Counted from the first letter of the stretch, positions 1 through 8,910 are shown. The stretch is DNA of 18,215 nt from Atopobium sp. (GCA_015258785.1 JABZHP010000019.1:1-18215), one strand, 5' to 3'. The notes: generated by a model from the sequence alone, not told the origin. Translations and numbers: made by a program.

Positions 1-278
1 AAGGCGGCTTCTTTGATAGGGCAGACATTGTTGTTCCCGTCAACGAGCTCACAGTCCCCATTCTTGAAGCAGCAATGAGAAGAAATACTGGTCACGGTAT
101 CGATTTCAGTAGAGGCAATGGCTTCGACCAGCCAAACAGCAATTTCATTATTATTCGTTATTTGGACTCTAGCTTCTTCGAGACCGCTCCTGGCGTCTTC
201 AAAGAGGATTGGCAGAAGGACGCTTACGAGTTTGTTAAGTCCTTTGGTTATGATCTTCAAACCATGCTAGGGGAGTAA
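1..278 (+). CDS. 3' end of an unrecognised protein gene (partial)
   Basis: An open frame enters from the left edge (first whole codon at position 3) and ends at TAA 276-278, giving about 91 C-terminal residues. An internal ATG at 75 exists, but the frame is open upstream of it and the residues before it (GGFFDRADIVVPVNELTVPI) look like ordinary folded protein, so it is treated as the tail of a longer gene. The tail is rich in aromatic and acidic residues, has no membrane segment and no Cys, and ends in LQTMLGE. I do not recognise the family and assign no function. It is followed by a strong terminator, so it is the last gene of its transcript and converges on the surface-protein operon. Confidence 0.6.
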   Translation, partial: GGFFDRADIVVPVNELTVPILEAAMRRNTGHGIDFSRGNGFDQPNSNFIIIRYLDSSFFETAPGVFKEDWQKDAYEFVKSFGYDLQTMLGE

Positions 279-307
279 CTCCTGGCGAGAAAAACGTCTT
301 ATCCAAG

Positions 308-343
308 AAAAACAGCCGCCTTCTTGTGAAGGCGGCTGTTTTT
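308..343. terminator. Bidirectional intrinsic terminator between convergent genes
   Basis: A perfect 16-bp inverted repeat (308-323 and 328-343, core ACAGCCGCC / GGCGGCTGT) encloses a TTGT loop. It begins with five A and ends with five T, so it gives a U-tract in both directions. It lies 29 bp after the stop of the left-edge gene and 32 bp after the stop of the minus-strand surface-protein gene, and probably ends both transcripts. Confidence 0.92.
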
Positions 344-375
344 GTGTGCGAGAAGATCGCTCTAGCAGTTGGATC

Positions 376-3300
376 TTACTTCTGCTTGCGAGCCCTTAGT
401 GCAAAGCCGAGAGCAGTGATGCCAGAAGCAACCATGCCAACAGAAGCAATTACAAGCTCAGCGACATCGCCAGTGTCTGGCAGAACACGCTTCTTCTTGG
501 TCTTAGAAGGCTTGTGTGGATCAGAGCTAGGAGTTGGCTCAGGGCTAGGAGTTGGCTCAGGATCTGGTGTTGGCTGAGGCTCAGGCTCTGGATAGTCGTT
601 AGTGAAGACCAGAGGAGGTGTGCTGTTGCACTCGCACTGATCAACCTCTGTTACGGTTCCATCTTCAGCGGTCTTAGTAATGTGATAGGTGAAATCAAGC
701 TCACCATCATCATTCTTAAAGACGGTGTAGGTGAGGGTGTAGACGGACTTGTCGTAAGTAACCCTCTGGTTAGTGCCGATAACCTCTTTGATGGTGTAAA
801 CATAGGTGCCAGGTTGCGTAAAGACTAGCTCACCGAAGTTATTATCGCCAGAAACTGCAACAGAAGTCTCAACGCTATCTGTTGTTGCGTTGTTTGGCAT
901 TGGGTAGGAAGGATCGTTGCGGGTGAGCGTGAACTTGAAGACATCCTGAGTTGTTGCAGTGCGTGGGTTGCCGCCGTTGTCGTCAGGGAGAACTGATGGA
1001 TAGTCGGTTGGAGCATCTGGCGCGTTACCAGTAACAACCTTCTGTACAACTGGATAGTCCCTGGCTGGCAGTGGATCAGGATAGACGTTAGTAAAGACGG
1101 CACCTGTTGCATCGTTATACTCGCCAAGGTCAACGGTAGTAACGTTTCCGTCCTCGTCAGTCTTGGTCATAGTACGTGTTGCCTCAAGCTGGCCAGTACC
1201 GTCGTCAGTAACGTTATAGGTAACGGTGTAGACGCTTTGATCGTACTGGATGTTCTGGGTGCCGGTAACCTCTTTGATGGTGTACACGTAGGTGCCAGGC
1301 TGAGTGAACGTAATGTTGCGGAATACGGCGTCGCCACCGAGAAGCCTGCGTGTACGAGCGGTATTGCCGGTAGATCCCTCAGGCATGGGGCTGGATGGAT
1401 CAAGGCGTGTCATCTCAAAGATAAAGACGTTAGGAGCGTCGCCCTCATCTTCAGAGCCGTTTGCCAGGAAGTTGTTAATTAGGCTCTCGGCAAAGCTGCC
1501 GCTTGCAGTGTCGTCGGCGCTTGTTGCGCTTGCAGTGCTTGTGGCGCCTGCTGCGCTAACGTTACCTGTGCTCAGGTAAGAATTAACCAGAGATGCAGGT
1601 GAAGGCTGTCCAGGTGTAGGAACATCTGGGTAATCGCCTTCGACAATCTTGGTAACGGATGGCGTCACAATAACAGGCCTGACATTGTAGACATTTACCA
1701 GCGACTGAGTGGTGGTGTACTGCTCAACGCGAGAAATGCTACTTCTAGTTGAAACGTAGGAATTAGGAACGTTCTCGGTGATGGTGTACGAAACAGTATC
1801 AGCAGCAGTATTGTCTACGTACTTACGAAGACCCTTGTAGACGATGGTGTAGGTGTTATTGCTATTATCGGAAACCTCAGGCGCAATGGTGCTGGTATCA
1901 AGGTTCTTATCGTTAGAGAGAACCAGATTGTTGGCACCAAAGTCAGTTGTGGATGGACGCTTACCAGCTGCATTGTTGTTATCGTCCCAGACCTTATTGA
2001 TCTTGAGGTCAATGCCTGCATAGCTCAGAGCGTGAGTGGAGAGGGTACGAGTGGAGTGGTTACCAGCAATGTCGTAGTCAAGAACGCTGCTGAATACACT
2101 GCGATTACCGTCGTAGGAAGCATCTACGTTATCGGCAACCTTATAGGTGACGTCAACAAAACCGCCGCTATTTGCAGCAAGTGCGTGCGTTGAAGTAAAC
2201 AGCACCATGTCGGCCTCAGCAGGATTAGTGACTACAGTGTACTCGCCAGGCTGTGGAGCATGGTTTGCAGTGTAGGTAACACCAGGGTTCAGCTTGATGT
2301 ACTGGTAAGAGAAGTTGGAAGAAGAGCTTACGCCCTCAAGCGCAAGAGGCAGTTGAGTTGCACCCTCTGGGGTGATGCCAGCACCGCGATTTACCGACTT
2401 AGAAAGCAAAGGAACAAATAGCTGCGTGGTATTTGCAGTGTTACCGGTGTTATTGCGGACAGCAATGTGAACAGTTGCGGTGTCATCGCGCTGCATAACA
2501 GGGGTAGTTGCGCCTGGATTTGCGGAGTCGTACGTGTAATCAGTTACGGTTCCAGAGACGGCATCTTTTACAGAAAGGGTAGATGCAGCGGCAATAGCAG
2601 ATGCCTGTGCAATGTTGATACCAGGGCGCTCGGAGAGAGAAACCATGGTCTCGCCTGAGTTGACGCTGTTGCCAAACAGGCTGGTGTACTGGGAAGTGTT
2701 CCAGTTGCTACGGTCCCAGTGCTCAGACTTAATTTGAGCACCAATATCCTTGAAGTCTTTGGTGGTAATGCCAACAAAATCGTTGATGTGGTAGATGCCC
2801 TTGCCTGCAAGATCGGTAGTGTGGACATCCATGCTCAGAGTCATGTTCTTGCTGGTAAAGTCTGGCTGATACTGGCCGCGAGTCTCGTCGCCAACATCAA
2901 TGGTGTACTTCCAAACCTTAACAGCTACGCCGTCCTTATCGTACGTTCCTACAAACTCAGGAGCACTGAGCGTGCCGTTAGAAACGGTGAGGTTGCTGTA
3001 AGTGAAGCCCTCAGGCATGATGACGTAGAGCACTGGCTCCTGAAGAGGGTTCCAGTCCCAGTTTGCGTCGTCGATGCGACCAGAAATCTTGAAGGTCTCG
3101 CCGCCGTTAATCTGGGTCTTATCGATGCTACCAACACCGTTAAGAACCTTAGGCGCGCCGGACTTAGCGGTCAATGTAACGCCTGCGTCAGGAGTGGTAC
3201 CGGTGTCGTAGAGCTTGACGTTAGTGACAACGTCGGCGTTAGTGCCCTTCTTCCAAGAGCCGTAAACGCCGTTGGAGATGTAGCTCCAGCCATAGTACTC

Positions 3301-4827
3301 GTCAGTGACATGCTTGTTGTTTGGATTCCATGTATCGAGAAGATCGCTCATTGGCCTAATGCCATCGTATCCGCCAAGAATTGGACCAAGGTCAACCTTG
3401 ATGGAAGTGATGGAGGTATTGATATCAAGGCCTAGGGCAGTGTTGGTGATAAGTGCGGAGACACCAGAGGTACGCAGAATGCTTGGATCAGCAGTTCCGC
3501 TCGTACCGTCCGATGCGGTCCAGTGGATTGGACCATAGGTCATACCAGCCTTGTAAGGGATGGTGACGCCACGGATGATAGCGGTCTGGTTCTGATCGAT
3601 GGTCATCTCGAGCGTCTTTGGAGCGGTGTCTGAGGAGAGCTCGTTCTTGATGAGGTAGGTGCCAAGGCGAACGTTGTAGGTATCGTTTTTCTTGTATGCC
3701 CAGTTAGGAGCTGTGTCGACAAGAGCGTGTGTGGTAAGACGCTCTGGGTTAAGACCGTCAATTACGGTAACCGTAAGCGTAGAAGAAGCGTTTGCGGAGG
3801 TACGGTTGACGTTTGGGGTATCATTCCAAACGGACATAGTGAGGTTCTTGATGGTGACGTTAAAGGTTGAGTTGTTAGGTCTGGTGCTTGATGCAGGAAC
3901 CTTAATCTGTGGCTTAAAGGTTGGGGTGCCTGCGTAAGAGCCTGGCTCGTTCCACTCGACTGTTGCGGTCTTGTTAGTGCCGTCATCGGTAGTAGAGACG
4001 ATGGTACCTGCGGTGTTGTAGAGGCTGGTCTCGTTGACACCAACTAGCTCCATATCGCTTGGGTAGACAACCTGAACCGTAGTCTTGCTGTTTGCCTCGG
4101 TGAGTACCTTAGAGCCTGTGGTAGAAACCTGCAGGGTAGAAGTGGTGCCACCCTTAGAGAGAACCTCGGTGGACTGATCAGCCCAGAAGCCGTAGGTCAT
4201 GGCGTCAGCTGCAGTAACAGATGAGGTATGTGGATCAATGTTTTGTGTTGCAGCGGTGCTCAAGCTAACACGAATTGCATTTGCGATAACCTGACTTGCG
4301 CTCTGGTTCTCAACAGCATCATCAAGCTTGAACTGAATCTCTCCCCTGGAAGAGACCTGGGTAAGGCCGTTATTGGTCATGTAGACCAAATCACCACTGC
4401 GGTTCTTCTCGGAACTTGCGCCAGGATAGCCGTAAGGAAGGGTTCCTGTTCCCGTAGGTGCGGTAACCAGGTTAGAGAAACTGGTGTTTGAAATGCCACC
4501 AACGGTAAACGTTGCACCTGGAAGACCTGTGACATAGAGTCCGTCTCCAAACCTCACGTTGAGGTAGGTTGGCGAGAACTGCAGCGAGGCAGGGATTGTA
4601 TAGCCAACATTCAAGGCGTAGGTGACTCCGGCCTTAAGAGCAGGAGTTTGACCTGCAAGAAGGTCAGCAACTTGGGCGTGAGTCGACGCATCTTCAATGC
4701 TCAGAGCATTGATTTGAAGACCTGTGGTGTCTTCTGCGTAAGCCACGCTAAGGTTGGGCAGCAATGCTGCGACGAATGCAACGGCAGCTAAAAGCAATCC
4801 CGCTACAATCCTTGCCTTACTTTTCAT
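376..4827 (-). CDS. LPDTG-anchored pilin-like surface adhesin with CnaB and FctA-type isopeptide domains
   Basis: This encodes a 1483-residue cell-wall-anchored protein. Residues 1-31 are a signal peptide (basic start, hydrophobic core, likely cleavage after AYA). Residues about 32-938 are a long extracellular region rich in Thr, Ser, Asn and Val that I cannot assign to a family. Residues 939-1049 form a CnaB-type domain (INKVWDD start, TITE motif with Glu1018). Two Spy0128/FctA-like pilin repeats follow, at about 1056-1253 and 1254-1411. Each has an early Lys (1060, 1263), a YTIKEV-type Glu (1186, 1348) and a terminal FTN Asn (1247, 1410), the layout expected for intramolecular Lys-Asn isopeptide bonds. 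The first repeat carries an Ala/Ser/Thr-rich insertion. A Pro-rich stalk (1412-1448), the LPDTG sortase signal (1449-1453), a hydrophobic span and a basic tail (RARKQK) finish the protein. The only two Cys are 1398 and 1400. It starts 44 bp after the upstream adhesin gene with AGGA before its ATG, so the two are probably cotranscribed. A role in adhesion or as a pilus subunit is inferred. Confidence 0.88.
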   Translation of the reverse strand: MKSKARIVAGLLLAAVAFVAALLPNLSVAYAEDTTGLQINALSIEDASTHAQVADLLAGQTPALKAGVTYALNVGYTIPASLQFSPTYLNVRFGDGLYVTGLPGATFTVGGISNTSFSNLVTAPTGTGTLPYGYPGASSEKNRSGDLVYMTNNGLTQVSSRGEIQFKLDDAVENQSASQVIANAIRVSLSTAATQNIDPHTSSVTAADAMTYGFWADQSTEVLSKGGTTSTLQVSTTGSKVLTEANSKTTVQVVYPSDMELVGVNETSLYNTAGTIVSTTDDGTNKTATVEWNEPGSYAGTPTFKPQIKVPASSTRPNNSTFNVTIKNLTMSVWNDTPNVNRTSANASSTLTVTVIDGLNPERLTTHALVDTAPNWAYKKNDTYNVRLGTYLIKNELSSDTAPKTLEMTIDQNQTAIIRGVTIPYKAGMTYGPIHWTASDGTSGTADPSILRTSGVSALITNTALGLDINTSITSIKVDLGPILGGYDGIRPMSDLLDTWNPNNKHVTDEYYGWSYISNGVYGSWKKGTNADVVTNVKLYDTGTTPDAGVTLTAKSGAPKVLNGVGSIDKTQINGGETFKISGRIDDANWDWNPLQEPVLYVIMPEGFTYSNLTVSNGTLSAPEFVGTYDKDGVAVKVWKYTIDVGDETRGQYQPDFTSKNMTLSMDVHTTDLAGKGIYHINDFVGITTKDFKDIGAQIKSEHWDRSNWNTSQYTSLFGNSVNSGETMVSLSERPGINIAQASAIAAASTLSVKDAVSGTVTDYTYDSANPGATTPVMQRDDTATVHIAVRNNTGNTANTTQLFVPLLSKSVNRGAGITPEGATQLPLALEGVSSSSNFSYQYIKLNPGVTYTANHAPQPGEYTVVTNPAEADMVLFTSTHALAANSGGFVDVTYKVADNVDASYDGNRSVFSSVLDYDIAGNHSTRTLSTHALSYAGIDLKINKVWDDNNNAAGKRPSTTDFGANNLVLSNDKNLDTSTIAPEVSDNSNNTYTIVYKGLRKYVDNTAADTVSYTITENVPNSYVSTRSSISRVEQYTTTQSLVNVYNVRPVIVTPSVTKIVEGDYPDVPTPGQPSPASLVNSYLSTGNVSAAGATSTASATSADDTASGSFAESLINNFLANGSEDEGDAPNVFIFEMTRLDPSSPMPEGSTGNTARTRRLLGGDAVFRNITFTQPGTYVYTIKEVTGTQNIQYDQSVYTVTYNVTDDGTGQLEATRTMTKTDEDGNVTTVDLGEYNDATGAVFTNVYPDPLPARDYPVVQKVVTGNAPDAPTDYPSVLPDDNGGNPRTATTQDVFKFTLTRNDPSYPMPNNATTDSVETSVAVSGDNNFGELVFTQPGTYVYTIKEVIGTNQRVTYDKSVYTLTYTVFKNDDGELDFTYHITKTAEDGTVTEVDQCECNSTPPLVFTNDYPEPEPQPTPDPEPTPSPEPTPSSDPHKPSKTKKKRVLPDTGDVAELVIASVGMVASGITALGFALRARKQK
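526..561 (-). repeat. 18-bp perfect tandem repeat encoding the Pro-rich wall-spanning stalk
   Basis: Two identical 18-bp units (GCTAGGAGTTGGCTCAGG, at 526-543 and 544-561 on the plus strand) lie in the codons for the PEPTPSPEPTP stretch just before the LPDTG signal. Degenerate copies continue to about 590. The unit is a multiple of three, so gain or loss of copies would keep the frame. Confidence 0.8.
595..1662 (-). repeat. Two diverged tandem copies of an FctA/Spy0128-type pilin domain
   Basis: The copies are encoded at 1069-1662 and 595-1068. They share FTQPGTYVYTIKEV, a Y-D-x-SVYT strand and a T-K-T-x-E-DG-x-VT turn, and end in FTN. Both are clear at protein level but diverged at DNA level, so the duplication is old. 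The first copy is longer because of a low-complexity Ala/Ser/Thr insertion near residues 1070-1130. Confidence 0.8.
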
Positions 4828-4871
4828 AGCACATCCTAACTAGAGCGATACAGAACCAATCACTTTCTTTC

Positions 4872-7800
4872 TTACTTATTCTTACGACGCTTAGTAATGC
4901 CAAGTGAAGTCATTACAGCGGTCATACCAGCGAGAAGTGCAGCAAGAGGTGCTGCAGCAGAAGCATCTCCGGTGTATGGAGTCTTCTGCTTCTTTTTCTT
5001 AGATGGCTTAGTTGGAGTGGAAGGAGTCTCTGGAGTCTCATCCTCTGCAACAGTAATAGTGAGCTGAATTGTGTCGTTATCAGTTGCAACAGCGTCCTTA
5101 CCATCTGGCCACTGGACACCATTCCAGGTGAACGAGAAGACCTTGCGGTTGCCAGCTGCGGAATCAGCAATAGCGCTGAAGGAGCCGGTAACGGTGCCGA
5201 CAGCGGTGAGCTGGGTGCCTGCAGCAACATTGGAGTCAATGGTGACGCCAGGAATGGTGAGCTTCATCCAGCCATCGTTGGCACTTGCCTCATCAACAAT
5301 GCGCTCAAGGTCAGAGTACGTCCTAATGGAGGAAGGATCGCTGAGCTCAAAGGTGACGGTAACCGTACGACCGTTGACCTGAACATCGCTGACCTTAAAG
5401 CCACTACCAAAGTTGGAAGCCTGGATAGTGTTGGCATCAAGGTTGCTTGGAAGTGTCATTCCCTCAGGAACGGTCAGAGTTGCTGTGAACTTGAACTTGA
5501 GGTTGCTCAGCGTAATAGTGTCATGGTTGGTATTAGGGTAGGCGCGCTCAATGTTGTTCATCTGCTCTTGGATAGAGGAAGCAAGAATGGAACCAGTGAG
5601 GTTAAAGGTAGAACCTGCCTTCATAGTGATGACCTGGTCATGCTCGGTATTCTCGTCAGCAAGCATATCTGCAGGAAGGTTCATTTCAATTGGGTTGTTC
5701 ACAATCAGAGTCTGCTGAATGCCGGTACCACGAGGATCTCTGCTCGCAGCAATCTGAACGCCGTTCCAAGAAAGTTCGAACTTCTTGGTGACGTTGGTGA
5801 CGGTGTTCTTTGCAAAAGACTCAAAGGTGCCAGTAAGAGTACCTGTAGCGGTGAGCTCCTGACCATTGGTTACCTGAGTTGGGTCAAGTGTGAGACCATC
5901 AACAGTTACGGTAAGAGGTCTTGCAATTTCTGAGGTAGCTGCATCGTCTTTACCAACTGTCTCGACAGCGTCTTTGAGCTGCTTGTAGTTGGTGTAAGTG
6001 CCCTTGAGCTTCAGGGTAACGGTAACTTCCTGACCGTTGACGGAAACGTTTGTAACTTCAAAGAGATCACCAAGGCCAGAGGTAGTTACTGTTGGATTAG
6101 CTGGGACAACAACGCCAGCAGGAAGCGTGAGCTTTGCAGTAAAGGTAGAAGTTGTACCAGAAAGCGTAATCTTGGTTAGGTCGTCGAGGCCGCCAGCAAT
6201 GCCATTCTCAAAAGCGCTCATCTGATTAATGACGGAAGTAGCGTCAATAGCGCCTGTAAGACTGAAGCTCTTATCGTTAGAAACTTCCTTGATCTGAGTG
6301 GTGTTGCTCTGAGAGTCACTCCACATATCAGCAGGAAGATCGCTGGTAAGCTCTACTCTCTGGATGGAAGGATCTTCCTTCCACTTGAGGTAATAGGTGA
6401 CATCATTGGTGAGCGTTGCGCCACCGTTAATGGTTGCAGGGGAGTTGCCTGCAGCGTCGGTGAACCAGTAGTGATAGTTGTGACCAATAACAATGCCAAA
6501 GAAGGTCATTGGCTCATCCGCGTTGTCCAGAATGTGGTTCTCAAAAGTTGCAATATTTGTGTAGGCAGTATTGGTGTTAGAGCTGGTAGGACTTGCAATT
6601 CCAGCAGTTGTAGCGCTAAGGGTGTTGCCACTGAGGTTCTGAAGTAGTGCATTGATATTGGTCTGCTCAGCAACAGTTGGGTGAGTCTTGATAGTTGCAA
6701 CTTCTCCGCCGTTTGCATCGGTGGTGATGTCAAAGACGTTTGGATTCTGCTTAAAGACGCTGTTTGCCGAGAAAGTACCACCATTTGCCGAGAAGGACAC
6801 GGTAAGGTGCTGCTCTTCCCACTCTGCATACAGATCAACAGTATCAGTACCTGCAGGAACAGCAAGGCTGGAATTAGCCGCTACCTCATCGCCAGCGCCG
6901 TTTGCCTGAGTGGTCCAGCGCTTGAAGGTTTTACCTGCAATGTTGAAGTTGCTGTCGCGATTGTTAACGTCAGTGTTAGAAAGAACGTTAACGGTGCGAC
7001 CAGCGTTTGTAGCAACGCGTTCAATAACGGTAACGCCGTTGCCGTTGTGATACCTGACATAGAGCCAAGCAGTGTTGGCCTTCCAATGTGGATAGACTGT
7101 CATGTCAGAGGTGACCTGGGTATCAGCGGTGAACTGGTGCTCGGTACCAGCAGCGTCGGTGTAGTACCAGCCGTCAAACTCCTGACCACTTGCATAAGGA
7201 TCTGCAGGTAGGGTAGTGGAGCCTTCTGCTACAGAAGAAGCAGTTGCAAGAGAGTTACCGCGCATAGCAAGAGCAGTCTTGTTAGCAGTAGTGCCGTCAG
7301 CAAATGTTGGGTTGACGCCGGTAACGCCTGGGGTGTTGAGGTCAAAGGTAACGGTTGCAGCAGGTGCCCAAACGTGCTTCTGGCCATCGCTTGAAGCGTT
7401 AGCAACTGGGTAGGTATAGGTTGCTCCGTTAGCATTAATGAGGCTCAGAGAGTTAGTTGATGGGTCAGCAAGGGTAAAGAGCGAGAGAACCTCATTGCCG
7501 TTAGCTGCACCGTTTGTAGGGATAGTGCTACCAAAGCCACTGTTGTAACTTGGTGCGTATTTGAGCAAGTAAGAGCCGCCAACAACGTTGTAGTTCTGAC
7601 GAGTCTGGCCAGCACCGTTATCAGAGTTCTTGGTAGCAGGAGTTTCTACCAGGCTGTTTCCGGTGAATTGGATGGAACCGTTGGTCTGGGCTCCAAAGAG
7701 GGCGCCAGAGTTACGACCATCTCCCTTAATCGTGGAGTTGTTAATGATGACGTCACCAGTGTTGACGTTAAGGCCGCCAGTTCCACCGTTAGTGAAGTTA

Positions 7801-8900
7801 AGGGTTGAGTTAGTAACGTTTACTGTTCCACCAGCTACACCAACAGAAATGCCAGAAGTTGAGCCAGCATTTGCGTTAATGGTGGAGTTAACAATATTGG
7901 AAGAACCCTGGATGGTCATGCCCGTAGCGCCGTACCATGAAGGGTTAATGGTTAGGGTAGAGTCATTCATGTTGAGCTGGTTGACGTAGAAAGTCTGACC
8001 AAAGCCTTCAACGGTAAGATCTGTGTTCCTAAGGTTGAGGTTGCGAGCGTCATTCCAGGTACGAGCCTGTGAAGTTACTTTGATAGTAGCGTTTTCAAAG
8101 GTGACACCAGACTCAAAGAAGTTTGTATTGCTCTTATCGTCTGCGGTGATGGTAACGCTGTTCTTGTTGGTGCTGCCGCTAACGGTTCCGCCAAGGGAAA
8201 TGCCACGAGAACCGCTGGAGCCTGCGTTGTTTCTAAACACATAGGTACCATCGGTGATGGTTGAGCCATCTTGTGCAGTTAGTGCGGTTTTGAAGCCGGA
8301 CATGGTAAGAGTGCCTGTGCCGGTCAGCGTTGAGCCAGGTGATAGAACCAGACCGTCAATGCTGTTTCCAGTGCCAGTAAGCGTTGCGCCCTCAGATTCA
8401 ATCTTGAGTGTAAGACCAGAAGGAATGGTAACCGTAGAGGTCAGATTGAGGTTGCCTTTAAGATGAATGGTGTAGATTGAAGAAGTTTCTCCCCACAGCT
8501 CCAGTGCTTTCTCGAGAGATTTAACAGGATCGGAGCTGGAGCCCTCGTTAGTATCGCTACCGTTGGTTCCGTCTACCCAGAGCTCAGTTGAGATGTAAGA
8601 AAGGCTTCTTGTAACACGGCGAGAAGATCTATCTGCAGGAGCAGTAGTCTGCTCAGAAGTCTGCTGGTTGGAAGTAGACTCTGCGGTAGTGGTAGCCTCA
8701 GTAGAGCTCTCTGCAGTTGCCTCCGAAGTTGAGGCAGTTGCATCACTTGTTTGAGTTGCTGCAACTTCTTGCGTCTGAGTTACTTCTTGAGTGCTAGCAA
8801 TTTCTGCTAACGCTGAAGAAGGGACCAAAGAGAGCGCGAGTACCAAAGACATAGCTGTCTTTGCCCCTTTGCTTGCAAAGTTCTTGTTTTTTCTTTCCAT
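4872..8900 (-). CDS. Large secreted adhesin: beta-helix region, InlB-type repeats, tandem 220-residue modules, TPYTG wall anchor
   Basis: This encodes a 1342-residue surface protein. An in-frame TTG lies at 8915, but the ATG at 8900 has AGGGG five bases upstream and gives a clean signal peptide, so it is preferred. Order: signal peptide 1-32 (cleavage after SALA); Thr/Ser/Gln/Glu-rich linker 33-98; a region about 102-500 opening with LWVDGTNGSD and followed by short N-S-T-rich strands typical of right-handed parallel beta-helix adhesins; InlB/Flg_new-like beta-grasp repeats at 517-609 (FDGWYYTD to YPHWKA) and 610-697 (FKRW to YAEWEE), with a degenerate one to 848; two homologous modules at 849-1070 and 1071-1288; a Lys/Pro-rich spacer; then TPYTG at 1307-1311, a hydrophobic span and a KRRKNK tail. 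The final part has the sortase-signal layout, but Thr replaces the usual first Leu. It is the first gene of a two-gene surface operon. Carbohydrate or host-surface binding is inferred only. Confidence 0.88.
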   Translation of the reverse strand: MERKNKNFASKGAKTAMSLVLALSLVPSSALAEIASTQEVTQTQEVAATQTSDATASTSEATAESSTEATTTAESTSNQQTSEQTTAPADRSSRRVTRSLSYISTELWVDGTNGSDTNEGSSSDPVKSLEKALELWGETSSIYTIHLKGNLNLTSTVTIPSGLTLKIESEGATLTGTGNSIDGLVLSPGSTLTGTGTLTMSGFKTALTAQDGSTITDGTYVFRNNAGSSGSRGISLGGTVSGSTNKNSVTITADDKSNTNFFESGVTFENATIKVTSQARTWNDARNLNLRNTDLTVEGFGQTFYVNQLNMNDSTLTINPSWYGATGMTIQGSSNIVNSTINANAGSTSGISVGVAGGTVNVTNSTLNFTNGGTGGLNVNTGDVIINNSTIKGDGRNSGALFGAQTNGSIQFTGNSLVETPATKNSDNGAGQTRQNYNVVGGSYLLKYAPSYNSGFGSTIPTNGAANGNEVLSLFTLADPSTNSLSLINANGATYTYPVANASSDGQKHVWAPAATVTFDLNTPGVTGVNPTFADGTTANKTALAMRGNSLATASSVAEGSTTLPADPYASGQEFDGWYYTDAAGTEHQFTADTQVTSDMTVYPHWKANTAWLYVRYHNGNGVTVIERVATNAGRTVNVLSNTDVNNRDSNFNIAGKTFKRWTTQANGAGDEVAANSSLAVPAGTDTVDLYAEWEEQHLTVSFSANGGTFSANSVFKQNPNVFDITTDANGGEVATIKTHPTVAEQTNINALLQNLSGNTLSATTAGIASPTSSNTNTAYTNIATFENHILDNADEPMTFFGIVIGHNYHYWFTDAAGNSPATINGGATLTNDVTYYLKWKEDPSIQRVELTSDLPADMWSDSQSNTTQIKEVSNDKSFSLTGAIDATSVINQMSAFENGIAGGLDDLTKITLSGTTSTFTAKLTLPAGVVVPANPTVTTSGLGDLFEVTNVSVNGQEVTVTLKLKGTYTNYKQLKDAVETVGKDDAATSEIARPLTVTVDGLTLDPTQVTNGQELTATGTLTGTFESFAKNTVTNVTKKFELSWNGVQIAASRDPRGTGIQQTLIVNNPIEMNLPADMLADENTEHDQVITMKAGSTFNLTGSILASSIQEQMNNIERAYPNTNHDTITLSNLKFKFTATLTVPEGMTLPSNLDANTIQASNFGSGFKVSDVQVNGRTVTVTFELSDPSSIRTYSDLERIVDEASANDGWMKLTIPGVTIDSNVAAGTQLTAVGTVTGSFSAIADSAAGNRKVFSFTWNGVQWPDGKDAVATDNDTIQLTITVAEDETPETPSTPTKPSKKKKQKTPYTGDASAAAPLAALLAGMTAVMTSLGITKRRKNK
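5037..6356 (-). repeat. Two tandem copies of an unclassified module of about 220 residues
   Basis: Residues 849-1070 and 1071-1288 of the adhesin align along their whole length. Shared landmarks in order are LPADM, FxLTG followed by an I-x-x-QM helix, TxTLxxPxG, V-x-V-x-V-NG-x-x-VTVT, a T-YxxLxxxV helix, LT-x-x-G-x-T, T-GS/TF and SWNGVQ/TWNGVQ. I do not recognise the module as a named family. Confidence 0.78.
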
Positions 8901-8905
8901 ACCTA

Positions 8906-8910
8906 CCCCT
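8906..8910 (-). promoter_or_regulatory. Ribosome binding site deciding the adhesin start at 8900
   Basis: AGGGG on the minus strand lies five bases before the ATG at 8900-8898. It falls inside the longer version that would begin at TTG 8915, so it supports the shorter start. The longer version would only add five residues ahead of the basic signal-peptide start. Confidence 0.7.

Noticed and set aside
1..10. AAGGCGGCTT at the window edge resembles the terminator arm at 329-338
   Set aside because: Only nine bases match and the left copy is within coding sequence; probably chance.
2719..3435. A 238-codon plus-strand open frame inside the minus-strand pilin-like gene
   Set aside because: It lies entirely antisense to a clearly coding gene with signal peptide, domains and sorting signal, has no good ribosome binding site and shows no recognisable domain; long shadow frames are expected opposite Thr/Val-rich genes.
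6681..7211. A 176-codon plus-strand open frame inside the beta-helix adhesin gene
   Set aside because: Antisense shadow of the adhesin coding region, no domain and no upstream signals.
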